Assembly: GCF_021869535.1 (NCBI RefSeq)
Contig: NW_026262581.1
Location: 121,362,771 to 121,426,770 of the forward strand
Length of the DNA: 64,000 nucleotides
DNA from: Mytilus californianus
Taxonomy: Eukaryota > Mollusca > Bivalvia > Mytilida > Mytilidae
Direction of reading: 5' to 3'
This document shows positions 50,201-53,195 of this stretch, one piece after another; within the stretch, counting starts at the first letter, position 1; each line of letters starts with the position of its first letter. The translations under genes and the position numbers were made by a program. Below the pieces are notes generated by a model that saw only the letters and a list, made by a program, of their open reading frames with translations, was not told the DNA's origin and made no database searches.

Positions 50201-52463
50201 CCTACATAATATTAAAGACCATAAAGTACTAAGTGAATGTTGGCAAGTTCTTTAATTAATAAAAGAAAACAAAAATATAAAAACAAAAAATACAGGTCTA
50301 TCAGATGTAAATATTTGTACCATCCTTAAGATGAAAAATAATCCCTTTTATCCCTTTTATATATTTCATGCTTCTTTTTTGGATTTACCTTCATCAAGAA
50401 CGCTCAAGTCGAATATGATGTCCTTCGATGCAAAATTAAAAAAGAAATGTAAAATTTGTAAAAAGGTACCGTCATTATCTTCAAACTGTATCACGCAGAA
50501 TATTGTTTCGTTTTTAAAATTGTTGAAAACCTTATAACATATCATTTAGACTCATTAATTTCCTAATTCCGCTAGGTTTCACCAACCTTCCAGTTTTTAC
50601 CCTCCAAAGGAAACATATACTTGGTTATTTTGCCATATCTTTTAGGTTAAATAGCACAAGAATATTATATATTCTTTTTTTGTTCTTTTTCTTATATTTC
50701 TTTACTTCTTGAATGAAATAGACTGTTTATTGGTTCAGTTAAATTAATATTATCGAAATAATCCAAAATAGTCAACGATAAACATGTGTCTATGTTTTAA
50801 ACTGTTTATTTCGAGTTTTAACAGGATGTCTATTTACCTCGCTTTTGCAATTACCAATGAGGTTTTAATATGACAAACTGATGCTACCCATTATAGAAGC
50901 ATGTGCAATTTTCAAGACTAAAAATGAAGCAGTTACGTTTGGGAAATGAAATTTTACGAGATATCCCTTGATGACAATGACACATCATGTACCGTCTATT
51001 AACACGAGTCTTCACGGTGTATCTTTCGTCTCTGTATGCATTTTAAATGAAACGAAAAACAGACAAGGAATCACAATGGTTTTGTCGTGATCTTTTTTTA
51101 AACGACTAGACGGTATGGTTTTGCTCATTTGTGAAGGTCCTATAGTTCCTTACATAATCTTACATTTATCTCCTTATTTTATAGGGAATTAAAACGATTT
51201 TGGTCTTGTAAATTAAGAAGCTCATGATCGTTAATCGAATACTTGTTAGCTTATATCTGAACCGCTTCCTCAAAAATAGAACGAATTTTGCATCATAAAA
51301 TCACTTTTTACAAAAGATCATTTTGTTAGATTGAAGACAATAAAATATTACACTGAATCGCTTCACCTGTCCCTTTAGACTAAAAATTTTTAAATTAACT
51401 TCGGTCAATTCAAGAAATTATAATAAAATATAATACATACTTTCTGACACGCTCCTCAGTTATACAGCGGTGCATGTTCGTATCTGTCTGGTTTTGAACA
51501 GATGGTGCAGGTCGGCTGTATGGTGTGACCACGTTGATTTCAAGTCATTCAGTAATTCAAAATAAAGTTATTGTATTGTCAAAGTTGGGAGGATGCTACT
51601 GTCATCTTGGGATGATAGTTACCACAGTGGTGGGTTTTTTTTGTCATTCTGGAGGCGCTCCTCCATTCGAAAGAATAGCAAATTTTTTATTGCAAGGTTA
51701 GATTGATACACATGTTACTATATAAAGTTTCTGCTTCAGCATTTGAATACGAAGACATTCTACATGTATGATCAAATAGTAAACGTAACATATGCAACCA
51801 AACGCTTCCTTAGAATGGCGAAACTTCGAGTAAACTGAATAGGCTGTCGTACAACAGCGATTAAAACTAACAAAAAACAACAATTTAAGAAAAATACACT
51901 TTTCTGATAAATAATCTTACCTCTATGAAAGTTTAATGCCCACTTTTTCTTTTTATCTGAATGTACAGTAACTGCGCAAGCAATTGTGCAGTCAATCATA
52001 TTTTCCCACATTAAGATAATGAATTATTCTAATTTCTACAGAAACTATGGCTATGAACTTTCAGAGAGGTAAGATCATCTATCAGAAAAAGTCGTATGCA
52101 GAAATTATTGTACCAACGATTGGCTGTTCTATATTTTTTTGGCAGTTTAAATCGCTGTTGTGTGGCCGTTTTGGTCGATTTACTGAGGAAAAAGTTTCGT
52201 TTGAAACAGTAAAGACAACATAGATATGTTCGATGATACATGTTTTATTGCACGAAAATTGTCACTACTTTTCCACAAGATCATGCATAACATTGTCAAA
52301 CGTTGTGGATACAATATTATCATATGCTTCAAATATCTGTTTTACAGAAAACGACAGAATAATATACTATGAAGGAATAATGGGCAGTGCCATTGCTGCT
52401 TTTCTCATCCTGGTTGGTATTGTGTTGCTCTGTTGCAAGATAAAACTATCCAAATCAAGGTAA
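8204..52463 (+). CDS. VWDE-like membrane protein gene, 18 exons (whole span)
   Basis: Proposed exons: 8204-8276, 15118-15312, 16406-16609, 16909-17073, 19443-19508, 28658-28932, 29505-29583, 33099-33478, 35233-35382, 38520-38732, 40376-40584, 42824-43235, 44148-44297, 44912-45098, 45539-45723, 46746-46988, 48607-49228, 52348-52463. Every junction is GT-AG and phases match across all joins, giving about 1307 residues without an internal stop. Domains in order: signal peptide (1-24), somatomedin-B-like (about 40-88), D8C (about 90-212), VWDE-specific region (235-479), vWF type D (about 494-668), EGF-like (about 908-930), Thr/Glu stalk (about 1063-1269), transmembrane helix (about 1280-1300). 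This order is that of the VWDE family, but with one EGF module and a membrane anchor. The likely role is cell-surface or extracellular adhesion; exact function is unknown. Exon edges are read by eye, without transcript support. Confidence 0.85.
9955..10112 (+). repeat. Tandem repeat, about 3 units of 55-58 bp
   Basis: Three copies of a unit containing 'aaaagaaaaggtagtaaaag' with 'gcattta' and 'tggaaaataa' parts. Lies inside the MULE, upstream of its transposase. Confidence 0.7.
10190..11210 (+). pseudogene. MULE transposase, 5'-truncated and frameshifted
   Basis: Two overlapping frames: 10294-10785 and 10728-11210. The first frame has GQPFLLADDNTNGRML, then IYCDGTFYVCPTLFYQLYPF and FPLVYSLLPGKDQQIY. 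DGTF..CP..F.QLY is the first catalytic-Asp motif of the MULE/FLYWCH-type transposase domain. The second frame has TTNHLEGWHSKLKKLVKAPH, the usual 'N-x-x-EGWH..L' end of the domain. The middle part around the second Asp is altered (MFLDYEIASETQ), a frame switch is needed at about 10700-10760, and the N-terminal DNA-binding part is missing. It lies within inverted repeats of the same transposon. Function in the intact family: cut-and-paste transposition with a DDE-type active site; this copy should be dead. Confidence 0.85.
11228..11772 (+). repeat. Family A dispersed repeat, near full length
   Basis: Contains 'gtcaggagcctgtaattcag', 'ctcattgttgaaggccgtac' and ends 'gcaatcataccacatcttct' plus a T/A-rich tail, a shape suggesting a retroposon 3' end. 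Inserted in the 3' part of the MULE. Inverted near-full copy at 61505-61990. Confidence 0.75.
12840..13080. repeat. Short inverted-repeat segment
   Basis: 'ctcgagaaa'-like text in both orientations: 'cccgagaaaaaatttttctc' near 12982 and 'gaaaaatattttttctcaca' with 'gatcgagaaatgtgaaaa' near 13007-13046. Looks like a small non-coding element. Confidence 0.4.
13268..13385 (+). repeat. Diverged duplicate of 14186-14290
   Basis: Both contain 'gaaattgacat', 'cgcatagctttttg / tgcatagctttttg' and 'atagccaagg / ataagccaagg' in the same order and spacing. A family C copy lies between them. Confidence 0.6.
13407..13745 (+). repeat. Family C dispersed repeat
   Basis: Long near-identity with 5251-5600, from 'aaataacaaaaataccgaac' through 'aacctggttttatagctaac' to 'ggggtacagcagtcaacatt'. 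Confidence 0.82.
15118..15312 (+). CDS. VWDE-like gene exon 2: somatomedin-B-like domain
   Basis: The acceptor is TTTTCAG at 15111-15117 and the donor is GCAG|GTAGGC. About 65 residues. After an N-glycosylation sequon (NVT) and a basic site RYKR-S, it has a dense cysteine block: FC, QCC, NCC, GCCCDEAC, GDCCPDY and a final C. CDEAC followed by DCCPDY matches the second half of somatomedin-B domains, which are compact disulphide knots found in vitronectin-type proteins. There are 12 cysteines instead of the classic 8, so it is a variant. The open frame extends upstream to 14877, but that part lies before a good acceptor and reads like intron. Confidence 0.85.
15859..15881 (+). repeat. Poly-G run of 23 bases
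   Basis: An uninterrupted run of 23 G on the plus strand, in intron 2, in an otherwise A/T-rich neighbourhood. Its length in the assembly may not be exact. Confidence 0.9.
16406..16609 (+). CDS. VWDE-like gene exon 3: D8C domain, first half
   Basis: The acceptor is TTTTATAG and the donor is AATG|GTTAGT; in and out at phase 1. It encodes PCNQYTLIENEEKRS.., then ETWYRVISDNGEIMPTYPPG and HCGTINPIWLNG. The WYR..G..MPT and CGT..P.WLNG pattern is the hallmark of the D8C domain (eight conserved cysteines) of uromodulin, GP2 and VWDE proteins, a secreted module that precedes other extracellular domains. The second half lies on the next exon. Confidence 0.88.
16909..17073 (+). CDS. VWDE-like gene exon 4: D8C domain, second half
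   Basis: The acceptor is TTTTTCAG at 16901-16908 and the donor is TTTG|GTAATT. Continues the D8C module with SLPNEGEENVTLVACKQ, then a cysteine (VCEEEIDIKIMNC), and closes with GGFYVYYLPNT and AYCFG. FYVYYL followed by a cysteine is the family's typical C-terminal edge. Contains NVT and NCS glycosylation sequons. Phase 1 at both ends, as for exon 3, so exons 3 and 4 could be skipped together in frame. Confidence 0.87.
17074..19442 (+). other. Intron 4, no further feature recognised
   Basis: A/T-rich. Several short ORFs, none with a domain. An 18480-19400 stretch shows no repeat with a second copy that I could find in this window. Confidence 0.4.
19443..19508 (+). CDS. VWDE-like gene exon 5: short linker
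   Basis: A 66-bp exon between TTTTTTTGTAG and the strong donor T|GTATGT. It encodes DGPVLCDDGLSSESGYYPGCT. The phase (1 in, 1 out) fits both neighbours and the piece continues the cysteine-rich extracellular chain after D8C. Small, but acceptor, donor, phase and composition all agree. Followed by the longest intron of the gene (about 9.1 kb). Confidence 0.72.
20975..22039. mobile_element. Element flanked by 'aggtctttccac' inverted ends, rich in CCGGAAGT
   Basis: The left end (20975-21004) is a hairpin: 'aggtctttccac', 4-6 bases, 'gtggaaagacct'. The right end at 22028-22039 is 'gtggaaagacct'. Inside are five exact ACCGGAAGT 9-mers (21687, 21708, 21820, 21913, 21934) and four consecutive AGGTCA hexamers (21395-21419). 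The plus-strand ORF at 21304-21516 is probably incidental. Class unknown; could be a non-autonomous DNA element. Confidence 0.55.
22400..23125 (-). pseudogene. C-terminal remnant of a LINE ORF2
   Basis: Minus-strand pieces 22847-23125 and 22520-22801. The first reads LQCIAIRTLLGVGKRSPLPY, then LIGETCWFDVQIRR, then ESRLPKKIFLWD and SWSFEVK. The second ends MPKLRTYIKIKESHYQEKII, KQRSVISKLKSGTFSIEIE and a region where a Cys-rich end is expected. 'RTLLGVGK..P..L.GE.GW....R' and 'PKLRTY..K' are typical of the region after the RT domain in non-LTR elements found in many molluscs and cnidarians. A stop and a frame change lie between the two pieces; no RT catalytic motifs remain. Confidence 0.75.
23125..23290 (-). 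repeat. tRNA-derived SINE
   Basis: The reverse complement starts 'gttgctcgagtggtctagtg', carrying a Pol III A box (TGGTCTAGTG), and later 'ggggttcgaatccc', a B box match. A body follows ending 'gggctaaatttgagacgaat'. Same family as the copies at 56217 and 56658. Contains A and B boxes but no complete cloverleaf that I could draw, so not a tRNA gene. Confidence 0.72.
23445..23660. repeat. Rearranged pieces of the same SINE
   Basis: 23445-23600 holds the 3' body on the minus strand ('cgtctcaaatttagcccaac'); immediately after, 23605-23655 holds the head on the plus strand with B box 'ggggttcgaatctct'. The two halves face each other, which suggests a local inversion or two overlapping insertions. 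Confidence 0.6.
23710..24250 (+). pseudogene. Decayed Penelope-like reverse-transcriptase fragment
   Basis: Frame-broken similarity to 30590-31080: 'ttcacttacagatatattga' (RYIDD motif), 'atatatccaagtgaacttga' (YPSELE), 'agcagtaacataccctctg' (SSNIPS) and 'ttcatttacaggggtgtact' (FIYRSVL). Many stops. Confidence 0.78.
24750..25290 (+). repeat. Diverged tandem repeat, period about 175 bp
   Basis: The string 'ggttttaaccca-gattttt' recurs in altered form at about 24889, 25063 and 25241, each followed by 'gcggt' or 'aggtt' and then 'aggtta' about 60 bp later. At least three units, none coding. Confidence 0.55.
25838..26012 (+). repeat. Family D partial copy
   Basis: Matches 29690-29870: 'gcgaaagataccaaagggac', 'aataaactgacaacgccatg', 'acacgaaccccaccaaaaag', 'gtgatctcaggtgct'. 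Confidence 0.82.
26418..27387. mobile_element. DNA element with CAGGGTTTCC ends
   Basis: The left end 'cagggtttcctctgggtca' at 26418 and right end 'gcctgcggaaaccctg' at 27372-27387 are inverted copies. It encloses two tandem copies of about 180 bp. CAGGG ends are usual for hAT elements, but I saw no matching 8-bp target duplication, so the class is open. Confidence 0.55.
26696..27062 (+). repeat. Tandem duplication of about 185 bp
   Basis: Both halves run 'aaaggataaag-', 'agatttttcttacttt', 'atgcttcaaacacgtgcgtc', 'aaacgattgtgaagtac', 'cacttcaaaaca', 'tatcaaagtt'. First copy about 26698-26880, second about 26881-27062. Confidence 0.8.
28340..28560 (+). pseudogene. Decayed Penelope-like reverse-transcriptase fragment
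   Basis: Contains 'tttccctattttcaactttc', 'cgtacatatctcaattgata' (GVYISQLIR), and 'gtgtgcttacaacgcagaaa' (VLLTQK), in the same order as 30840-31000. About 100 bp upstream of exon 6. Confidence 0.75.
28658..28932 (+). CDS. VWDE-like gene exon 6: family-specific extracellular region
   Basis: The acceptor is TTTTACATAG and the donor is GAG|GTAATA. It encodes a segment starting SFPNETILPEVESILIDGPK, passing IPVFRCKFEDIS and a core DVNWYINGHNLT. The pattern 'cysteine.. W-Y-x-x-G' resembles the post-D8C region of VWDE proteins, a sandwich-like extracellular domain with no described catalysis. Several N-x-S/T sequons (NET, NGT, NLT, NST) suggest heavy glycosylation. The open frame runs past the donor to 28968 but turns into non-conserved sequence. 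Confidence 0.85.
29505..29583 (+). CDS. VWDE-like gene exon 7
   Basis: A 79-bp exon between TTTTTTCCAG and GCAG|GTTTTT. It encodes VTCSVRVRNTVGAVPSPFYK and SKVFHA. The 'VxCxVxxR..PSP..SxxFxA' pattern closes the region begun in exon 6, as in other VWDE proteins. The donor is weak; an alternative donor lies earlier in the exon (A|GTAAAGT), also phase 1, but it would remove the conserved SKVFHA end. Confidence 0.7.
29690..30110 (+). repeat. Family D dispersed repeat, long copy
   Basis: Near-identical to 34063-34410. Runs from 'gagggacgaaagataccaga' through 'cagatcctgctccacatg' and 'gaacatatccaatatcatct' to 'ggttattccataacgg'. It runs directly into the reverse-transcriptase sequence at 30145, so this family may be part of, or inserted at the 5' end of, that retroelement. 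Confidence 0.82.
30145..31119 (+). CDS. Reverse transcriptase of a Penelope-like retroelement, 5'-truncated
   Basis: Open from 30163 to 31119 (318 codons) with no stop. Motifs in order: IKTFDFSTLYTTIPH (motif with catalytic D, FDFSTLYTT), QTVGILMGTNCAPLLADLFL, FTFRYIDDVLSLNN (YIDD active site), SYLDLFLNI with GRLHTKIYDKRDDFNFPII, then YGVYISQLIRYARACSHY and a C-terminal KLTKDIF. The 'MGTNCAP..ADLF', 'RYIDD', 'K-Y-DKR..FNFP' and 'G.YISQ..R' set fits Penelope-like RTs. I found no GIY-YIG endonuclease downstream. RT reads RNA to make DNA for retrotransposition. The N-terminal part is missing, so this is a fragment, though the domain core is intact. It lies in intron 7, same strand as the host gene. 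Confidence 0.85.
   Translation, partial: TSGVNQMWILKNSKDLLLNLRSQSLQFCSNIKTFDFSTLYTTIPHAQLKDRLHHLIKQSFFYKNGNRRYKFLVLGYNNSYFVKNHTESTRKYTEDDIIKMLDFLIDNIFVEFGGFIFQQTVGILMGTNCAPLLADLFLYSYEAEFIQNLLKDKKKNHLAKFFNFTFRYIDDVLSLNNPYFSQYLHLIYPSELEIKDTTDTRRTASYLDLFLNIDTDGRLHTKIYDKRDDFNFPIINFPFLSSNIPSAPSYGVYISQLIRYARACSHYTDFIYRSVLLTQKLLQQSYEEDRLKMTLRKFYGHHHELVDPYDVSLSKLTKDIFTTC
31120..31790 (+). other. 3' trailer of the reverse-transcriptase element
   Basis: Follows the RT stop; no ORF with a domain. The start 'ccgaacgtgacttattcccg' looks like element 3' sequence, but I see no second copy of it in the window. Confidence 0.4.
31790..32015 (+). repeat. Family E dispersed repeat, long copy
   Basis: Contains 'aaccttagccgtatttggca', 'aatgctcttcaactttgtac', 'gagcgtcactggttagt' and 'cgaaacgcgcgtcttgcgta'. 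Inverted copy at 36885-37125. Confidence 0.82.
32107..32260 (-). repeat. Family C-related fragment
   Basis: 'gaggtttgtctagccacaaaaccaggttc', 'cccaccat' and 'tgtaccaagtcaggaatatg' match the reverse complement of family C at 13500-13610. Confidence 0.65.
32335..32560 (-). pseudogene. Decayed reverse-transcriptase fragment, second subfamily
   Basis: The minus-strand ORF 32279-32599 reads PAAPAYGVYISQLIRYSRAC, then ISYHDFLDRGLLLTRKLLN before losing similarity. Very close to the 38179 copy (PAAPAYGVYISQLIRYSRAC; ISYHDFLNRGLLLTRKLLN). Confidence 0.8.
33099..33478 (+). CDS. VWDE-like gene exon 8: family-specific region before vWD
   Basis: It encodes EKYAYTVIEGEHIDIPFTST, then cysteines in VACIAS, ENCNQN, AACMNN and QFCGIKLGNLDWNQ, and ends WKDIKIPDIK. 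The 'Y-x-V-x-EGE..STV' start and 'C..I....W' middle are typical for the stretch just before the vWD domain in VWDE proteins. The acceptor is taken as GCCAG at 33094-33098 because it keeps phase 1 with exon 7; the nearer TATAG at 33090-33094 would break the frame at that join. The donor is AAG|GTAATT. Confidence 0.85.
33580..33740 (+). repeat. Family E fragment
   Basis: 'cgtcactggtgaaacttaat', 'gacgaaacgcgagtcttgcg', then 'cctcgagggtatcacaagcc'. The last part reappears inverted near 58640. Confidence 0.72.
34063..34425 (+). repeat. Family D dispersed repeat, long copy
   Basis: Near-identical to 29690-30035 over about 345 bp, ending 'ctgtgaaacggttattcca'. The plus-strand ORF 34036-34251 is carried by the repeat. 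Confidence 0.85.
34795..34945 (+). repeat. Family A 3' fragment
   Basis: 'ggggccctttatagcttgct', 'gttgaaggccgtaccttgac', and 'ttggcactcataccacatct'. Also close to the inverted copy at 61505-61660. Confidence 0.8.
35233..35382 (+). CDS. VWDE-like gene exon 9: start of vWF type D domain
   Basis: The acceptor is TTTTCGATAG and the donor is TGG|GTAAGT. It encodes VTVVDKDS.., then LCQSYNDPHITTFDGKYYDY and VGEYAMYRNSRGPYW. C-x-x-x-x-DPH-x-x-TFDG is the signature start of a von Willebrand factor type D domain. The usual GDPH is NDPH here, as is common in VWDE proteins, so autoproteolytic cleavage at D-P, known for GDPH in some vWD proteins, should not be assumed. Confidence 0.93.
35383..36630 (+). 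other. Intron 9, first part
   Basis: No gene. 'accattagtccactgcggat' at about 35698 is a small hairpin-like piece (gtagaccattagtccac); otherwise A/T-rich. Confidence 0.4.
36630..36800 (-). repeat. Family A 5' fragment
   Basis: The reverse complement of 'cgacaaccactgaattgcag' and 'actcctgacttgggcac' matches 11480-11540. Confidence 0.72.
36885..37125 (-). repeat. Family E dispersed repeat, long copy
   Basis: Inverted copy of 31790-32015: 'acgccagacgcgcgtttcgt', 'gactcatcagtgacgctcg', 'gaagttgaagagcattgca' and 'accaaatacagctaagat'. Confidence 0.82.
37985..38420 (+). pseudogene. Decayed reverse-transcriptase fragment, second subfamily
   Basis: Starts with 'tttaactttacgttccgcta' (FNFTFRYIDDVLSLNN); the ORF 38179-38583 then reads RLKTKLYGKRDDFGFPIVNF, PAAPAYGVYISQLIRY and RGLLLTRKLLNQ. 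The N-terminal half of the RT, including the first catalytic Asp, is absent. The frame continues by chance into exon 10 of the host gene region, and the fragment ends about 100 bp before the exon 10 acceptor. Confidence 0.82.
38520..38732 (+). CDS. VWDE-like gene exon 10: vWF type D domain, middle
   Basis: The acceptor is TCTAAAAG and the donor is AAG|GTGAGC, phase 0 on both sides. It encodes VHALFTNCASGLPGASCHCG, then VAVRSRN.. and a cysteine (RTC), and ends with DNDL-type acidic sequence. The ASCHCGVAVR motif is the conserved 'C-x-C-G-x-A' centre of the VWDE vWD domain. A decayed reverse-transcriptase fragment ends about 100 bp upstream of the acceptor. Confidence 0.9.
38975..39070 (+). repeat. 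(GACG)n microsatellite
   Basis: Roughly 95 bp of ggac/gacg tetramers with single substitutions, in intron 10. Flanking sequence ('cataaaatttggatgagaaa', 'aacacttaatgctcccgttg') looks like the two arms of a dispersed element that carries the tetramer array. ORFs here are artefacts of the array. Confidence 0.85.
39110..40375 (+). other. Intron 10, rest
   Basis: No gene. Two weakly similar segments at about 39895-40015 and 40135-40285 share a general family E-like layout ('cttttagtctcacgcataaatgatga', 'cgcgtatagtgctcacgg'). Confidence 0.35.
40376..40584 (+). CDS. VWDE-like gene exon 11: end of vWF type D domain
   Basis: The acceptor is TATTACAG and the donor is GGAG|GTATGT, phase 0 in and 2 out. 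It encodes ITLPIGTEIQFTVSYSKF, then a long strand-rich part, RGLCGVL, and ends with FGDSWR. 'LPSGT..V', 'GLCG' and 'F..SWR' are the standard closing features of vWD domains in this family; GLCG is the calcium-site region of many vWD domains. Confidence 0.92.
41040..41345 (+). pseudogene. Decayed Penelope-like reverse-transcriptase fragment
   Basis: 'tcacagcagtaacatacctt', 'taaattgatacggtaggctc', 'tacggtcagcattacgaatt' follow 30860-31060 in order (SSNIP.., LIRYAR, YG.HHEL). Stops and indels throughout. Confidence 0.78.
42340..42465 (-). repeat. Family D fragment, diverged
   Basis: The reverse complement of 'taccatggcattgtaagt', 'ttttcgacttctaagtttta' and 'tatctttcgcc' matches the start of family D at 25840-25925. 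Confidence 0.6.
42824..43235 (+). CDS. VWDE-like gene exon 12: post-vWD linker with furin-type site
   Basis: The acceptor is ATTATTGCAG; the single first base completes the R codon split with exon 11. It encodes IDPIVMKDEQLFVNEPSF, a 'YCVC' pair and scattered cysteines, then SCYTISRKKRSLTHSIHRRS and an acidic end. RKKR-S is a consensus site for furin-like proprotein convertases, with a second dibasic HRR-S close by. The donor is ACG|GTAAAT, phase 0. A 137-codon block, low in recognised structure. Confidence 0.88.
43236..44147 (+). other. Intron 12, no feature recognised
   Basis: A/T-rich; a diverged minus-strand family E tail ('aaactcatcaaagataccaa') sits near 43988. Confidence 0.4.
44148..44297 (+). 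CDS. VWDE-like gene exon 13
   Basis: A 150-bp, phase-0 exon from TTTCGAAAG to AAA|GTAAGA. It encodes EPEFQNGWTQEEANRTC, then LPAELLANVAG and IKSCIEDIK. A Trp followed by an Ala-x-x-x-C helix and a C-x-x-D-(I/L) end is the pattern seen between vWD and EGF modules in VWDE proteins. The ORF is open further upstream to 44043, but that part is intron-like. Confidence 0.82.
44440..44525 (+). repeat. Family A 3' fragment
   Basis: 'ggccgtacggtgacatattg' and 'actacatctccttcttata' correspond to 11670-11770. Confidence 0.65.
44912..45098 (+). CDS. VWDE-like gene exon 14: helical region and start of EGF-like module
   Basis: The acceptor is CTGATTTTAG and the donor is TCAA|GTATTG, phase 0 in and 1 out. 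It encodes LTADTTFVQDTVGAMQTYTL, then an Asn-glycosylated helical stretch and CANNCSENGNCTS. The last part gives the first three cysteines of an EGF-like module (C-x3-C-x5-C). Confidence 0.83.
45539..45723 (+). CDS. VWDE-like gene exon 15: end of EGF-like module and linker
   Basis: The acceptor is TACCTGTAG and the donor is CAG|GTTATA. It begins SVCSCYEGYIGDDCS, which gives C-x-C-x8-C and closes the EGF-like module opened in exon 14. Then follows NGLCGTRTRACAKTNIIGTF and DVWCKRRHF, matching the post-EGF portion of VWDE proteins. This is the only EGF-like module found; vertebrate VWDE has several. Confidence 0.87.
45945..46060 (-). repeat. Family E fragment
   Basis: 'atgccagacgcgcgtttccc', 'caaactcatcagtgacactc' and 'gtttaaaaggccaaata' correspond to the inverted copy at 36930-37000. 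Confidence 0.78.
46746..46988 (+). CDS. VWDE-like gene exon 16: furin-type site and C-terminal VWDE module
   Basis: The acceptor is TATTTTGTAG. It encodes ILNDSMVYTSNADVVK.., then DLQSSRRKRSLPEV, then LSLSNDGIHFGESVNIIIYD and EECSSCNATSVIC. RRKR-S is a furin-type consensus. 'LSNDG..FG....I.IYD..C..CN' is a conserved C-terminal signature of VWDE proteins. Two donors are possible in the same phase: TGT|GTAGTT (end 46988, used here) and TTG|GTGAAT (end 46997); they differ by three residues. Confidence 0.85.
46998..48606 (+). other. Intron 16
   Basis: No exon that fits in phase was found. 47252-47400 ('actacacactaaccacatcc') is protein-like in one frame for about 45 residues but lacks a good donor and is not needed for the frame. 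The ORF 47800-48018 has no recognised domain. Confidence 0.4.
48607..49228 (+). CDS. VWDE-like gene exon 17: Thr/Glu-rich mucin-like stalk
   Basis: The acceptor is ACATCTAG; it starts ESCPDMTTQITD, supplying a cysteine pair partner, then turns into about 190 residues of repeats. Six consecutive 36-bp units read (E/K)EKTTT(I/V)PITTT; after a divergent stretch, 39-bp units read EETTTTVPIQTTT. Such Thr-dense, Pro-punctuated arrays are O-glycosylated stalks that hold domains away from a membrane. The donor is taken as CAAA|GTATGG at 49228, phase 1, which matches the transmembrane exon; the frame would otherwise run to 49341 into non-repeat sequence. Reverse-strand ORFs here are shadows of the repeat. 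Confidence 0.85.
49229..51780 (+). other. Intron 17, first part
   Basis: No gene. Contains family A fragments at 49335-49415 ('gcaatcataccaaatctcct') and 51100-51185, and a hairpin at 49792-49843 (tttgacaat..ttttacact / agtgtaaaa..attgtcaaa). Confidence 0.5.
51785..52215. repeat. Inverted repeat with arms of about 165 bp
   Basis: The left arm 51785-51960 is the diverged reverse complement of the right arm 52050-52215. Shared text (right-arm sense): 'gaactttcagagaggtaaga', 'tctatcagaaaaagt', 'tttaaatcgctgttgt', 'gtttactcg / gatttactg', and an A/G end. The spacer is about 90 bp. The right arm ends about 130 bp before the transmembrane exon. Confidence 0.72.
52348..52463 (+). CDS. VWDE-like gene exon 18: transmembrane helix and short tail
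   Basis: The acceptor is TGTTTTACAG, phase 1. It encodes KNDRIIYYEGIMG, then a 19-20-residue hydrophobic helix (SAIAAFLILVGIVLLCC) and a basic stop-transfer end KIKLSKSR followed by TAA at 52461. This predicts a type I membrane protein with a very short cytoplasmic tail. The last bases also form a good donor (TCAAG|GTAATT, exon end 52459), so the tail could continue on an exon I could not identify. No convincing polyadenylation signal independent of the downstream repeat was seen. Confidence 0.75.
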
Positions 52464-52573
52464 TTTTAATTATTAGTAGCAGAATTAATGAATCGATGAC
52501 AAAAAGTAGTTCTTCTCGTCAGATATGCAAAATGACAATATTGTGTTTGGTTCGATGAATCATTCTGAAAAAA

Positions 52574-52722
52574 GTAAAATAATAAAAATACCGAACTCCA
52601 AGGAAAATTCAAAACGGAAAGTCCATTATCAAAGGGCAAAATGAAAAGCTCAAACACACCAAACGAATGGGAAAAAAACTGTCATATTCCTGACTTGGTA
52701 CAGACATTTCCTTATGTAGAAC
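52574..52722 (+). repeat. Family C 5' fragment
   Basis: 'aataaaaataccgaactcca', 'ggaaaattcaaaacggaaag', 'cctgacttggtacagac'. Lies about 110 bp after the VWDE-like stop codon, so the transcript's 3' UTR may run into it. Confidence 0.82.
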
Positions 52723-53075
52723 AACATGACTAAACTGTGTCTTAGTTCTTCAAATATTTGTTTACTGACATAACATGAAATGAGCTTTGTGATAATCAAT
52801 GACTTTCCAATTTCAGTTTTATGATTGAACTGCCCCGGTTGACCTGGGGTCATTGAGGGGAGGGAACGCGTCATAGGATATTGTGACGTGAAGATATTTG
52901 CTTTGTGACGCTAAATGTTTCCGTGTATCTACAGACTGCCCAAACCTGAAAATATTAAATTGTCTGCATACAAAAGGCTTTTTAAATGAATGTGATCGTC
53001 TTCAACCTGAAATATTTGCCACATAGAAAGTTTAAGCATGTTTTGGTGTATATGTTGTGTACAAGTTATCATTTT

Positions 53076-53195
53076 ATACAAATTATAATTTGTACAAAAA
53101 AAATATACAAATTATAATTTGTATTTTGACTTTGTAAAAATTGTAATTTGTACAAAAAGTGCTTGTACAAATTACAATTTGTACAGAATTTGACT
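53076..53195. repeat. Palindromic repeats of 'acaaattataatttgt'
   Basis: Four near-perfect palindromes in about 120 bp: 'acaaattataatttgtacaa' twice, then the diverged 'ttgtaaaaattgtaatttgt' and 'tgtacaaattacaatttgta'. Non-coding. Confidence 0.85.
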
